The position numbers were made by a program, and so were the translations under genes. DNA of 17,319 nucleotides from CAYVUI01 sp964454745 (GTDB taxonomy: Bacteria > Planctomycetota > Phycisphaerae > Sedimentisphaerales > Anaerohalosphaeraceae). Location: the NCBI GenBank assembly GCA_964454745.1, contig CAYVUI010000097.1, forward strand, positions 1 through 17,319, in the 5' to 3' direction. Positions 1-6,229 of the stretch are shown here, one piece after another. The notes below the pieces were generated by a model that was given only the letters and a program-made list of their open reading frames with translations, was not told the DNA's origin and ran no database searches. Position 1 is the first letter of the stretch. Every line of letters begins with the position of its first letter.

Positions 1-297
<297 letters not shown>

Positions 298-503
298 TAT
301 CTATCATGTGTTGTTTGCGATCGCCAAGACGGATTGTGTGTTGGTAGATCTTGCAAATTGATTTGGCTCTTTTTATCATCAATTCGCTATTTCTTGTCTG
401 CTCTTTTACTTTTTATACTGATATGATCCGGCAGCCGGGTTCTGTAAGACGCCAGAGGCGTATTTGTGTACAGGATTTGGCGAGAATGGCCGGCATAACG
501 AAT
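298..503 (+). other. 23S-5S spacer
   Basis: This 206-base transcribed spacer separates the two rRNA genes. It is T-rich in its first half and contains one short hairpin (ACGCC/GGCGT, 449-461). No tRNA cloverleaf or open reading frame with a ribosome binding site is visible in it. It probably holds the RNase processing stem of the 23S rRNA, but the partner strand lies upstream of the window. Confidence 0.7.
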
Positions 504-612
504 ATCTGGTGACTATACTGGCGGGGACACGCCTGATCCCATTCCGAACTCAGAAGCTAAGCCCGCCCGGCCGATGGTAGTCCTTTCGGGCGAGAGTAGG
601 TGATTGCCAGGT
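504..612 (+). rRNA. rrf: 5S ribosomal RNA
   Basis: The segment has the standard 5S layout. A 5' strand CTGGTGA (506-512) can pair with the 3' strand TTGCCAG near 604-610 to form helix I. Between them are the conserved loop sequence CCCATTCCGAACTCAGAAG and the later GAGAGTAGGTGATTGCC. Its length of about 108 bases is normal to slightly short. It lies about 200 bases after 23S and is followed at once by an intrinsic terminator. End positions are estimates, good to within about three bases. Confidence 0.95.
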
Positions 613-616
613 TTAT

Positions 617-655
617 AAGGGAGAGTTGTTTTTACGGCTCTCCCTTTCCTTTTGC
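617..655 (+). terminator. Intrinsic terminator of the rRNA operon
   Basis: A perfect 9-bp inverted repeat AAGGGAGAG (617-625) / CTCTCCCTT (638-646) with a 12-base loop is followed by a pyrimidine tract ending in TTTTG. It starts five bases after the 5S gene. This is the expected end of the rRNA transcript. Confidence 0.9.
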
Positions 656-715
656 GCATTTTTTGGGTATAAATTGTTTTACGTGTAACAAAATTGAGGC
701 AAATTGTAGATGTAG

Positions 716-1234
716 ATGATATATTTCTGGATTACAATCCTGCTGCTTTTGAACCTTGTGGGGCTGGCGATGGTTCTTTTGAACCTGCCGGGCAACTGGG
801 TGATGATCGGTTTTACGCTTTTGTTTGCGTGGTGGCAGTGGGACCGGGGGGTATTTTCAGTTGCGACGCTGGTTTTGGTGGTGGTATTGGCTTTCCTGGG
901 GGAGATTATCGAGTTTTTTGCCGGGATGGGAGGGGCAAAGCGGTCCGGCGCGAGCTGGAAGGGGGCATTAGGTGCGTTCGCTGGTGGTATTGCAGGGGGG
1001 ATACTGGGTACGTTCCTGGTGCCTGTCCCTGTTTTTGGTACATTAATTGGGGCTTGCGCGGGTGCGGGAATTGGAACGTGGATTGTGGAGCATGCGATTC
1101 TGGGCAAGACGATGGATGAATCGGTCCAGAGCGGAATGGGGGCGGGAATTGGTGTTTTTGTGGGGACATTGAGCAAATTCGCGATTGGGGTGGTCATTTA
1201 TTTCATCATTGCGGCGGCGGCTTTCTGGAAATAG
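716..1234 (+). CDS. DUF456 family membrane protein
   Basis: This 172-residue, very hydrophobic protein fits the DUF456 family of bacterial inner-membrane proteins, whose biochemical role is not established. Hydrophobic segments lie at about 3-20, 29-43 and 48-70, followed by two glycine/alanine-rich segments at about 85-128 and 139-170. The Gly-rich repeats (GAFAGGIAGGILGTF, GAGIGTWI, GMGAGIGVF) resemble glycine-zipper packing helices and recur in the way expected for DUF456. The ATG at 716 is the first usable start; a weak GAGG lies about 16 bases upstream, so the ribosome binding site is poor. It follows the rRNA terminator by about 60 bases and is transcribed on its own. The family call rests on sequence pattern only. 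Confidence 0.8.
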   Translation: MIYFWITILLLLNLVGLAMVLLNLPGNWVMIGFTLLFAWWQWDRGVFSVATLVLVVVLAFLGEIIEFFAGMGGAKRSGASWKGALGAFAGGIAGGILGTFLVPVPVFGTLIGACAGAGIGTWIVEHAILGKTMDESVQSGMGAGIGVFVGTLSKFAIGVVIYFIIAAAAFWK

Positions 1235-1314
1235 TCCGTTTTTGGATCAAAAAATGGGTTGAAAAGCTTTTTCAATTATTCAGAACAAGGGAGGGGTATG
1301 GTTTCGTAGATAAA

Positions 1315-1330
1315 CTTAGGCGCGGCTAAC
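1315..1330 (+). promoter_or_regulatory. Putative DtxR-type operator, site 1
   Basis: The 16-mer CTTAGGCGCGGCTAAC is an imperfect dyad (TTAG...CTAA arms) and matches the 2221-2236 site in 13 of 16 positions. It lies 34 bases upstream of the thioredoxin-like gene. TTAGG followed by a CTAA arm resembles the DtxR/IdeR box, which fits the adjacent DtxR-family gene. No confident -35/-10 pair is seen around this copy. That it binds the neighbouring regulator is inference. Confidence 0.5.
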
Positions 1331-1364
1331 AAAAAAATAGTATCGTTTACGAAAGGAAATAACG

Positions 1365-2129
1365 ATGAAACCGAAAATTTTAATACCAACGCTGGTCATT
1401 ATAGCCGTTGGGCTGGCTGCCATCGGGATTGTGGCAAACATGAACACGGAAACCCCCCAGGCGGCAGTTGCAGGAGAAAAAGGCCATTCGCATATGCATG
1501 GCGGTACCGCAAGCTGCGGTGAGGTCATGTGTGAGAAGAAAGAATGCTGCAGTGAGAGTGGGAAATGCTGCGGTAGTAAGGGTGAAAAAGACGCCATGAC
1601 GGAGGTTCCCGGGCAAGAGGCGCTGGCTATGATGAATTTCACCCTGACGGGCAATGACGGCAAAGAGTATCAACTGAGTGATTATGCTGGCAAGATCGTG
1701 GTTCTGGAGTGGTTTAATCACAGTTGCCCGTTTGTTGTGCCTCACTATGAGAAGGGGACGATGACAAGCCTGGCGAATAAATACTCCGATGAGGGTGTGG
1801 TCTGGATGGCGGTAAACAGTACGATTACGGCACCTTTGAGTATCGATAAGGAGTTCGCTGAGGAATATGACATTCCTTACCCGATTCTTAATGACCGCAG
1901 CGGTAAGGTCGGCCGGATGTTTGGTGCGACCAATACACCTCAGATCTATGTAATCAACCCAAAGGGTCAGATTGTGTACAACGGCCCGATTGACAACGCA
2001 CACCGGGGCGTCGCTCCGGATCAATATACACCGTATGTAGACAACGTACTGGCGAAGCTTACAAGCGGTGAGCCTGTTACCGCTACGACGATCAAGCCGG
2101 TAGGTTGTACTGTAAAATACCCAAAGTAA
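1365..2129 (+). CDS. Membrane-anchored thioredoxin-fold redoxin with Cys/His-rich linker
   Basis: This 254-residue protein has three parts. Residues 4-24 form an N-terminal hydrophobic signal or anchor without a lipobox. Residues 40-73 are rich in His (H41, H43, H45) and Cys (C51, C56, C61, C62, C68, C69). From about 84 a redoxin/AhpC-TSA-like thioredoxin fold follows, with the active-site sequence NHSCPFVVPHY (C121 as likely peroxidatic or redox Cys), the cis-Pro loop TNTPQIYVI (P192) and a late Cys (C248, PVGCTVKY). This layout matches PRX-like1 type redoxins, which carry N-x-x-C-P-F/Y-V and a C-terminal Gly-Cys. The domain probably faces outside the cytoplasmic membrane. The Cys/His segment looks like a metal-binding patch (inference). 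The ATG at 1365 has a good ribosome binding site (AAAGGA, 8 bases upstream). A dyad shared with the dtxR-like promoter lies upstream and a strong terminator downstream, so it is monocistronic. Substrate is unknown. Confidence 0.85.
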   Translation: MKPKILIPTLVIIAVGLAAIGIVANMNTETPQAAVAGEKGHSHMHGGTASCGEVMCEKKECCSESGKCCGSKGEKDAMTEVPGQEALAMMNFTLTGNDGKEYQLSDYAGKIVVLEWFNHSCPFVVPHYEKGTMTSLANKYSDEGVVWMAVNSTITAPLSIDKEFAEEYDIPYPILNDRSGKVGRMFGATNTPQIYVINPKGQIVYNGPIDNAHRGVAPDQYTPYVDNVLAKLTSGEPVTATTIKPVGCTVKYPK

Positions 2130-2156
2130 CGGGTTTAAGCGATTGAACAGTAACCG

Positions 2157-2195
2157 GGCCCTGCAGCCATGTGCTGGTTGCGGGGTCTTTTTTTT
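2157..2195 (+). terminator. Intrinsic terminator after the redoxin gene
   Basis: A 12-pair stem with a few G-T pairs (2157-2168 with 2176-2187) encloses a 7-base loop and is followed directly by eight T residues (2188-2195). It separates the redoxin transcript from the dtxR-like promoter that starts about 20 bases later. Confidence 0.9.
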
Positions 2196-2213
2196 GATTG
2201 AAGTGAAACGGGC

Positions 2214-2242
2214 TTGCATTGTTAGGGCCGGCTAACTATAAT
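2214..2242 (+). promoter_or_regulatory. Promoter of the dtxR-feo cluster with operator in its spacer (site 2)
   Basis: A consensus -10 box TATAAT (2237-2242) lies 17 bp after a weak -35 TTGCAT (2214-2219). The spacer is almost wholly the 16-bp dyad GTTAGGGCCGGCTAAC (2221-2236), with perfect 5-bp arms. A repressor bound here would block RNA polymerase, which suits autoregulation by the DtxR-family protein encoded next. The expected transcription start, about 7 bases after the -10 box, coincides with the ATG at 2249, so the mRNA would be leaderless. Confidence 0.7.
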
Positions 2243-2248
2243 GGGGTT

Positions 2249-2776
2249 ATGGAAGTTAAGGAAAAGAAAATCAGTGCGTCTCTTGAGGATTATCTTGAGG
2301 CAATCCTCTATTTGACCCGTGACGGGCAGGATGCGAGGGGTAAAGACATCGCTGAGCGGCTTATGGTGGCTAAATCTTCCGTGACGGGTGCTCTTCGGCT
2401 GCTTCGGGAGAAAGGCTTGGTCAATTACCGGCCGTACGGGCGTGTGAGCCTGACGGGGCCGGGGCGGACGGCGGCAATGGGTGTCGCCCGCAAGCACTCG
2501 ATTTTGAAGAGTTTTTTCATGGACGTTCTGGGTGTGCGGACGGAAAAGGCCCAGGCGGCGGCGTGCCGGGCTGAACATGCGCTGGGCCCGGAGATCATCG
2601 GGCGGCTGCTGGCCATGGTCGATTTTGTCCGCAGTGATGACGTGATTGCGAGTGAATTTGTCGAGAAATTCAAGGTGTACTGCCATGAACTGATCGAGCG
2701 AGGGATTTCCCAGCTCGATGGGCAAATTGATTTGTTCGAGGATGAAGATGAGAATTTCGAAGAAACCGAGTCCTAA
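2249..2776 (+). CDS. DtxR/MntR-family metal-dependent transcriptional regulator
   Basis: This 175-residue protein has the iron/manganese-dependent repressor layout: a winged helix-turn-helix (about 10-75; SLEDYLEAIL at the start, IAERLMVAKSSVTGALRLL as HTH), then the dimerisation/metal domain (about 76-150). Candidate metal ligands are D14, E17, H83, C106, E109 and H110; the C-R-x-E-H core matches DtxR, while D14/E17 match MntR. The C-terminal SH3-like domain of full DtxR is absent, and the tail is acidic instead. The start is placed at ATG 2249; an upstream in-frame TTG at 2219 would run through the promoter and operator. feoA overlaps its 3' end by 29 bases, so the genes are co-transcribed. 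It probably represses iron or manganese uptake and perhaps controls the redoxin gene, which shares its operator-like dyad. The metal specificity is not certain. Confidence 0.9.
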   Translation: MEVKEKKISASLEDYLEAILYLTRDGQDARGKDIAERLMVAKSSVTGALRLLREKGLVNYRPYGRVSLTGPGRTAAMGVARKHSILKSFFMDVLGVRTEKAQAAACRAEHALGPEIIGRLLAMVDFVRSDDVIASEFVEKFKVYCHELIERGISQLDGQIDLFEDEDENFEETES

Positions 2777-3026
2777 TTGCCTGCTTTCGGCGGCGCCGGA
2801 ATCGAGGCCGATGACGGTTACGCTGATCGACGCAGGGCATGGTTTGAACCGGCGGCTGGCGGAGATGGGGATTTTGCCCGGTGCGACGCTGACCGTGCTG
2901 CAAAATCGCGGGAAGGGGCAATGCGTGGTTCAGGTTCAAAATTCGCGGCTGGTTCTGGGCCGGGGCATGGCTCATAAAATTCATGTTCGGTCGAAATCGC
3001 TGGGCGTTCCGGGCCGGGAAGGATAA
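2748..3026 (+). CDS. feoA: FeoA-like ferrous iron transport accessory protein
   Basis: This 92-residue protein carries a small SH3-like FeoA domain. The diagnostic block is LIDAGHGLNRRLAEMGILPG (about 25-44), followed by V-x-Q/N-x-G-x-G beta-strand sequence and a GRGMAHKIHV end. FeoA proteins are cytosolic partners of the FeoB ferrous-iron permease. The start at ATG 2748 has GAGG six bases upstream and gives the N-terminal strand expected for the family; ATG 2811 is an alternative but removes that strand. It overlaps the regulator gene by 29 bases in another frame, which suggests translational coupling. No feoB follows, which is unusual. The FeoA fold is related to the SH3 domain missing from the regulator next to it. 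Confidence 0.85.
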   Translation: MRISKKPSPNCLLSAAPESRPMTVTLIDAGHGLNRRLAEMGILPGATLTVLQNRGKGQCVVQVQNSRLVLGRGMAHKIHVRSKSLGVPGREG

Positions 3027-3059
3027 CGTATTTGATGTTGCTGCTGAATTGGGGGCGAT

Positions 3060-3239
3060 ATGATTGAGAAATTGATAACAGGGCTGATTCTTGCTTTTGT
3101 GGCCGTGATTGTTGGGATTTATTTTTACCGGATGTGGACGGGCAAGACCAGGGGCTGCGGGGGTTCGTGCGGATCGTGCGGGTCAAAAGCGGCAGGCAAA
3201 GATGGTGTCACGTGCGGGGATAAAGAGGAGCAGGGCTGA
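3060..3239 (+). CDS. FeoB-associated Cys-rich membrane protein
   Basis: This is a 59-residue small protein starting MIEKLITGLILAF. It has one transmembrane helix (about 5-23), a short basic stretch (R24, K29, R31), then a Cys/Gly tail with C33, C37, C40 and C52. This layout fits the FeoB-associated Cys-rich membrane protein family, whose members usually sit at the end of feo operons. A G-rich ribosome binding site lies just upstream (GGGGG, 3051-3055). It begins 33 bases after feoA and so belongs to the same transcript. In other genomes feoB normally stands between or beside these genes; here it is absent. The Cys tail may handle iron or protect the channel, but its role is not proven in the family. 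Confidence 0.8.
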   Translation: MIEKLITGLILAFVAVIVGIYFYRMWTGKTRGCGGSCGSCGSKAAGKDGVTCGDKEEQG

Positions 3240-3256
3240 ATTTCGCGGTTTGGGTT

Positions 3257-3420
3257 TAGTACTGTGTCCGAGAAAAAGTGCAGGATCAGCTTACAGCAAC
3301 AGTGCGATCTGCTGTGTTCGGCTCCATCAACAATGTTTCAACATTGCCTGCTTCGACGGCCTTGCATCTCGCCTGTTTTGTCGGCGCTGAATCCGGCATT
3401 TTTCAGTGGACAAAGCACTA
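3257..3420. mobile_element. Small inverted-repeat element (MITE-like) flanked by TA
   Basis: The ends form imperfect terminal inverted repeats of about 26-30 bp. The left end reads TAGTACTGTGTCC then AAAAA and TGC; the right end, read in reverse, is TAGTGCTTTGTCC then AAAAA and TGC (11 of 13 identities in the outer block). Both ends are bounded by TA, the duplication typical of IS630/Tc1-type insertion, so a non-autonomous MITE of about 164 bp is likely. The interior has no credible ORF; it has a small perfect hairpin (CAATGTT/AACATTG). Its right end touches the stop codon of the minus-strand protease-like gene. Confidence 0.6.
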
Positions 3421-5055
3421 GTCTTCTTGCGGGGGGCAGTAATAGGCGGGATTGTTCGAGAGCCAGAGTTTGGAGAAGGAGGAGTAATCCTTCATGTCGA
3501 TTTTAAAGTCCTTGTAGAGGTCGATGTCCTGCTCGGCGGGGAATTTCATCCAGCTTTTCCAGAGGCAGGACAGGTCATTTAAGTCTACGACATAGCTTGA
3601 TTCGGCGACATCGCCGGGGAGGGGGTCAATGACTTCAAAGGCCATGGCATAGTCGGTTTCTTCGAGGAAGGATTTGTTGGCGACCTTTATCATATAGGTT
3701 CCGGCCTGGAGGAAGAGCAGGTCGATTTTCAGCGTATTGTTCTGCAGGGAAGATTGCCTGTAAAGCGGCAGGGAACTGGTGGTTACATAGCAGGTCAGTT
3801 CGAGTTCGGTATTGAAGGGCAGGTAGGTGTCGCCGTTTTTTTCGATTCGCCTGTCCCATGCGAGAGAGAGAACGAGCCGCTGCTTCTTTTTGATTCTGAA
3901 GAAATAGGTGTGGGTGTCATACCATCGTATGTGCTCGCGTGCCCAGCCTCTTTGGGCGTCGATGATCGAGTTTTTGGAGATTTGCGAGGTATTGAGGATT
4001 TGCCACGCATGATAGGCGTTGAGGCGTCCGTATCCTCTCTGGAAATGGTAGATTTCGTTTACGGTGCTGTTGCCGTCCTTGTCGTTGATATTGGGAAAGG
4101 CGGAGGTGAGCATAACGGCCCGGAGGACTTCGGGGTGGTGGTCGTAGGGATTGGGCGAACTGTCGGCGTAGTCGAGCAGCAGGGCTGCGGTGCCGGCGAG
4201 GTGCGGGACGGAGAGGCTGGTTTCCCCGTTTACGGATTTGTAATAGGTCCAGTTTTCGTCTGTCCAGTCCTGTGAGTTCGACGCTCCGGGTACGATTTGT
4301 CCCCCGGCGGGTGTAACGAGGTCGGGTTTGTATCTCTGGTCGTCGGTGAGCCCATGGCCGGAGTTGTGTCCGACGCGCTGGTAATCTCCGTTGGTTTCCA
4401 TCCGCAGGCCGCCTGCGGTCAGACCGTTGTAGGCGTCGCCGAAGACGGAGATTTTGTCGGGTGAGTTTCCGGCGGGCATGGCGAGGAATACATCATGTTC
4501 CTGTGCGTAGTAGTCTGCGATGAGGGTATAGTCGCTCATGCCGTCGGGAGATGAACCGAGGGCAAAGCCGGCGGTGATGACGCGGCAGTTGTGATTGACG
4601 ATCAGGTCGTAGAGGGCCTGGTCGACACATTGGGGGCTTGAGGAATAGTAGTTATTGATGACGCGGGCGGTGTGGAGGTCTGCGCCGGGCGCGATGCCGA
4701 TTTCGTTTGGATGGGTCACGCCGCCTCTTGAAATGGCGATGCCGGCCATCCATGTATCATGGTGGAGATTGGAAGGAAACCCGTCGCCGGTATAGTCGTG
4801 GTTGAAGAGGTGAGACTCTCCGACGGGCTGAAAGTTTTCGTCTTTGTCAAAAAACGCCTCGTGGCTCTGGCGGGCGCCGGCGGCGCAGAGCAGGCCGATT
4901 GATACCCCGTCGCCGGTGATATTCTGCTGATGGAGTAGCTTTGCGTTTGTACCCTGTTCGCCTGTGGATTGGGACAGGGCGCAAGCACTCTGTGAAAAAA
5001 GGCACAGAATCAGCGCCTGAATTGATACTAAATAAACGCTCAAATGGTTGTTCAA
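3418..5055 (-). CDS. Secreted S8 subtilase-fold protein with altered triad and dockerin-like tail
   Basis: This 545-residue protein starts at TTG 5055, chosen because GGAGG lies 9 bases upstream and a clean signal peptide follows (hydrophobic core about 6-20, cleavage likely after SACA at 26). The subtilase domain spans about 45-345. The His motif HDTWMAG (H99), oxyanion Asn (N197, PAGNS) and Ser motif GETSLSVPHLAG (S280) are present, but the usual D-T/S-G motif is replaced by LLCAAGA (C57), so the catalytic Asp is missing. A beta-sandwich resembling PPC-type domains follows (about 370-475). The last 55 residues carry two dockerin-like acidic repeats with D-x-N/K-D-x-S-x-F/L patterns. It may be a pseudoprotease, binding protein, or slow enzyme. 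Its stop codon lies at the edge of the TA-flanked element. It has its own promoter and is monocistronic. Confidence 0.85.
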   Translation of the reverse strand: MNNHLSVYLVSIQALILCLFSQSACALSQSTGEQGTNAKLLHQQNITGDGVSIGLLCAAGARQSHEAFFDKDENFQPVGESHLFNHDYTGDGFPSNLHHDTWMAGIAISRGGVTHPNEIGIAPGADLHTARVINNYYSSSPQCVDQALYDLIVNHNCRVITAGFALGSSPDGMSDYTLIADYYAQEHDVFLAMPAGNSPDKISVFGDAYNGLTAGGLRMETNGDYQRVGHNSGHGLTDDQRYKPDLVTPAGGQIVPGASNSQDWTDENWTYYKSVNGETSLSVPHLAGTAALLLDYADSSPNPYDHHPEVLRAVMLTSAFPNINDKDGNSTVNEIYHFQRGYGRLNAYHAWQILNTSQISKNSIIDAQRGWAREHIRWYDTHTYFFRIKKKQRLVLSLAWDRRIEKNGDTYLPFNTELELTCYVTTSSLPLYRQSSLQNNTLKIDLLFLQAGTYMIKVANKSFLEETDYAMAFEVIDPLPGDVAESSYVVDLNDLSCLWKSWMKFPAEQDIDLYKDFKIDMKDYSSFSKLWLSNNPAYYCPPQED

Positions 5056-5106
5056 AAGAACCACCCTCCGAAAGCAATACAAATCCTATTCGCTTAACAG
5101 AGTGGG

Positions 5107-5135
5107 ATCATATCATAAAAGAAGGAATATTTCAA
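5107..5135 (-). promoter_or_regulatory. Promoter of the subtilase-like gene
   Basis: On the minus strand TTGAAA (5135-5130) is followed after 17 bp by TATGAT (5112-5107). A second TATGAT overlaps just upstream (5117-5112). The expected start near 5100 leaves a leader of about 45 bases that contains the GGAGG ribosome binding site of the TTG-started gene. Confidence 0.7.
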
Positions 5136-5203
5136 GTAAAAATAGTGTCAGGGTCTGATAATATCGTTAAAAACGGGCTTTCAGGCGGGAAAATGGGGAT
5201 TTG

Positions 5204-5569
5204 TCAGGCGGCGAAGATGAGGGAAAGTCCCAATGCTGCCTCCAGTATAGCGAGAATTCGGATGGTGATGTCGCCGCGTTTTGCGAGCCATTGGAAAAAG
5301 GCGGAGAGACGGTTTTGATGGAGGGCGAACATGGTGATGGCCATCAGGGAGGTAAGGATTCCGAGTGCGATGACCAGCGGGGGGTAGTGGCATTTGGCGG
5401 CGGCCAGGAGCATGACCATACCGATGACGGCATATAAGCCTGCGACGATATATAGGATCCAGGAGCCGGCGACTTTCTGGAACGTGGCTCGAAAGAACCC
5501 CGGCGAGAGCAGTGCGATGATCCCTTCGAGGATCATAAGAGCCGCGATGATTTTTACCCATGTTGTCAT
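5204..5569 (-). CDS. Small four-helix membrane protein, function unknown
   Basis: This 121-residue protein has four predicted hydrophobic helices (about 5-22, 36-57, 64-84 and 99-119) joined by short loops. The first half (MILEGIIALLSPGFFRATF then a second helix) resembles the YjeT/DUF2065 pattern of an E-G-x-x-x-x-x-x-P motif followed by an aromatic/basic turn, but the protein is twice as long as YjeT, so the assignment is weak. The start at ATG 5569 has AAGGA six bases upstream. It lies 43 bases after the NusG-like gene and is probably the last gene of that transcript. No T-rich terminator hairpin was found after it. Confidence 0.7.
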   Translation of the reverse strand: MTTWVKIIAALMILEGIIALLSPGFFRATFQKVAGSWILYIVAGLYAVIGMVMLLAAAKCHYPPLVIALGILTSLMAITMFALHQNRLSAFFQWLAKRGDITIRILAILEAALGLSLIFAA

Positions 5570-5612
5570 TTTTGTTCCTTGTTTTTTTCAGCCGGGGTTG
5601 CTGCGAGTTGAA

Positions 5613-6161
5613 TTACTCCATCACCTCGAGCATGTCGGAATCGATCTCGACGGAGGTGGCCTGGCCGAGGATATCGACGGACAGGACCAGGCGGGTCTGG
5701 TTGGAGTCGTTTACGACGATTCCCTCGATCCCCATCAGCGGGCCGGCGATGACGCGGCATTTCTGGCCTTTTTGAATATAGGGATGGGGGGAGAGGTTTT
5801 GTCCCTGGCGGATGACCTGCTCAATGGGGAACAGGTCATCGATGAGCTGTTTGGGATTTTTGACTTCGATGAGATTGGCGACACGGTTGGTCTGGAGAAC
5901 ATCAAGTCGGCTGTTTTCGCTTCCGCAAAAGAAGACATACCCGGTAAAGAGAGGCAAAAGAGAGCGTATGGTTCTGCCCTTGTTCTGAGAGACCTTCATG
6001 GTCATGGGCAGGAAATACTGGATTTCTTTTCGCATCATTTGCCAGGCGAGCGCCTTTTCGTTCCTGCTTTTTGTGTGGGCTACCCACCACTGGCCTTCGA
6101 AGTTGGTGAGGCTCTCGTGTTCGGGCCAAAGCAGGGGCGGGTTTTCACTCATTTTTAACAT
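5613..6161 (-). CDS. NusG-like specialised transcription antiterminator (RfaH/LoaP/UpxY type)
   Basis: This protein of 182 residues has a NusG N-terminal (NGN) domain at about 15-115, with the signature QWWVAHTKSRNEKALAWQM and the later PLFTGYVFF, and a C-terminal KOW domain at about 125-180 (GQKCRVIAGPLMGIEGIV). NusG paralogues of this kind bind paused RNA polymerase and help it read through long polysaccharide or secondary-metabolite operons. The direct neighbour upstream is a UDP-sugar dehydrogenase, a setting typical for UpxY/RfaH-like factors. The start is uncertain: ATG 6161 is preferred, ATG 6152 is possible, and ATG 6194 lies inside a hairpin arm. All lack a strong ribosome binding site. 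It is unlikely to be the housekeeping NusG because it is not next to secE or the ribosomal rplK gene. Confidence 0.85.
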   Translation of the reverse strand: MLKMSENPPLLWPEHESLTNFEGQWWVAHTKSRNEKALAWQMMRKEIQYFLPMTMKVSQNKGRTIRSLLPLFTGYVFFCGSENSRLDVLQTNRVANLIEVKNPKQLIDDLFPIEQVIRQGQNLSPHPYIQKGQKCRVIAGPLMGIEGIVVNDSNQTRLVLSVDILGQATSVEIDSDMLEVME

Positions 6162-6184
6162 GATACTTGCTTTCTTTTTCCATG

Positions 6185-6210
6185 CCGGGCGCATTTATTA
6201 ATACGCCCGG
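6185..6210 (-). promoter_or_regulatory. Leader hairpin before the NusG-like gene
   Basis: A perfect 7-bp GC-rich inverted repeat CCGGGCG/CGCCCGG (6185-6191 and 6204-6210) with a 12-base loop lies between the dehydrogenase stop and the NusG-like start. It lacks a U-run on either strand, so it is not a standard terminator. It may cause pausing, protect mRNA, or limit translation of the NusG-like gene. Confidence 0.5.
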
Positions 6211-6229
6211 TATTGGATTTGTTCTGATT

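Noticed and set aside
298..503. tRNA gene in the 23S-5S spacer
   Set aside because: No T-loop GTTCRANNC with matching acceptor and anticodon stems was found.
1380..2219. Long minus-strand ORF of 279 codons opposite the redoxin gene
   Set aside because: Its translation has no recognisable domain or ribosome binding site, and the plus strand encodes a clear redoxin; it is an antisense shadow.
2219..2248. TTG start that would add ten residues to the DtxR-type regulator
   Set aside because: The extension would lie over the operator dyad and TATAAT box, and the family domain begins after the ATG at 2249.
3264..3506. Plus-strand ORF of about 80 codons over the TA-flanked element
   Set aside because: It begins inside an inverted-repeat end, crosses into the 3' end of the opposite gene and has no ribosome binding site or family resemblance.
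6185..6210. GC-rich hairpin as terminator of the wbpA-type gene
   Set aside because: Neither strand has a T-run after the stem, so it is listed as a possible leader hairpin instead.
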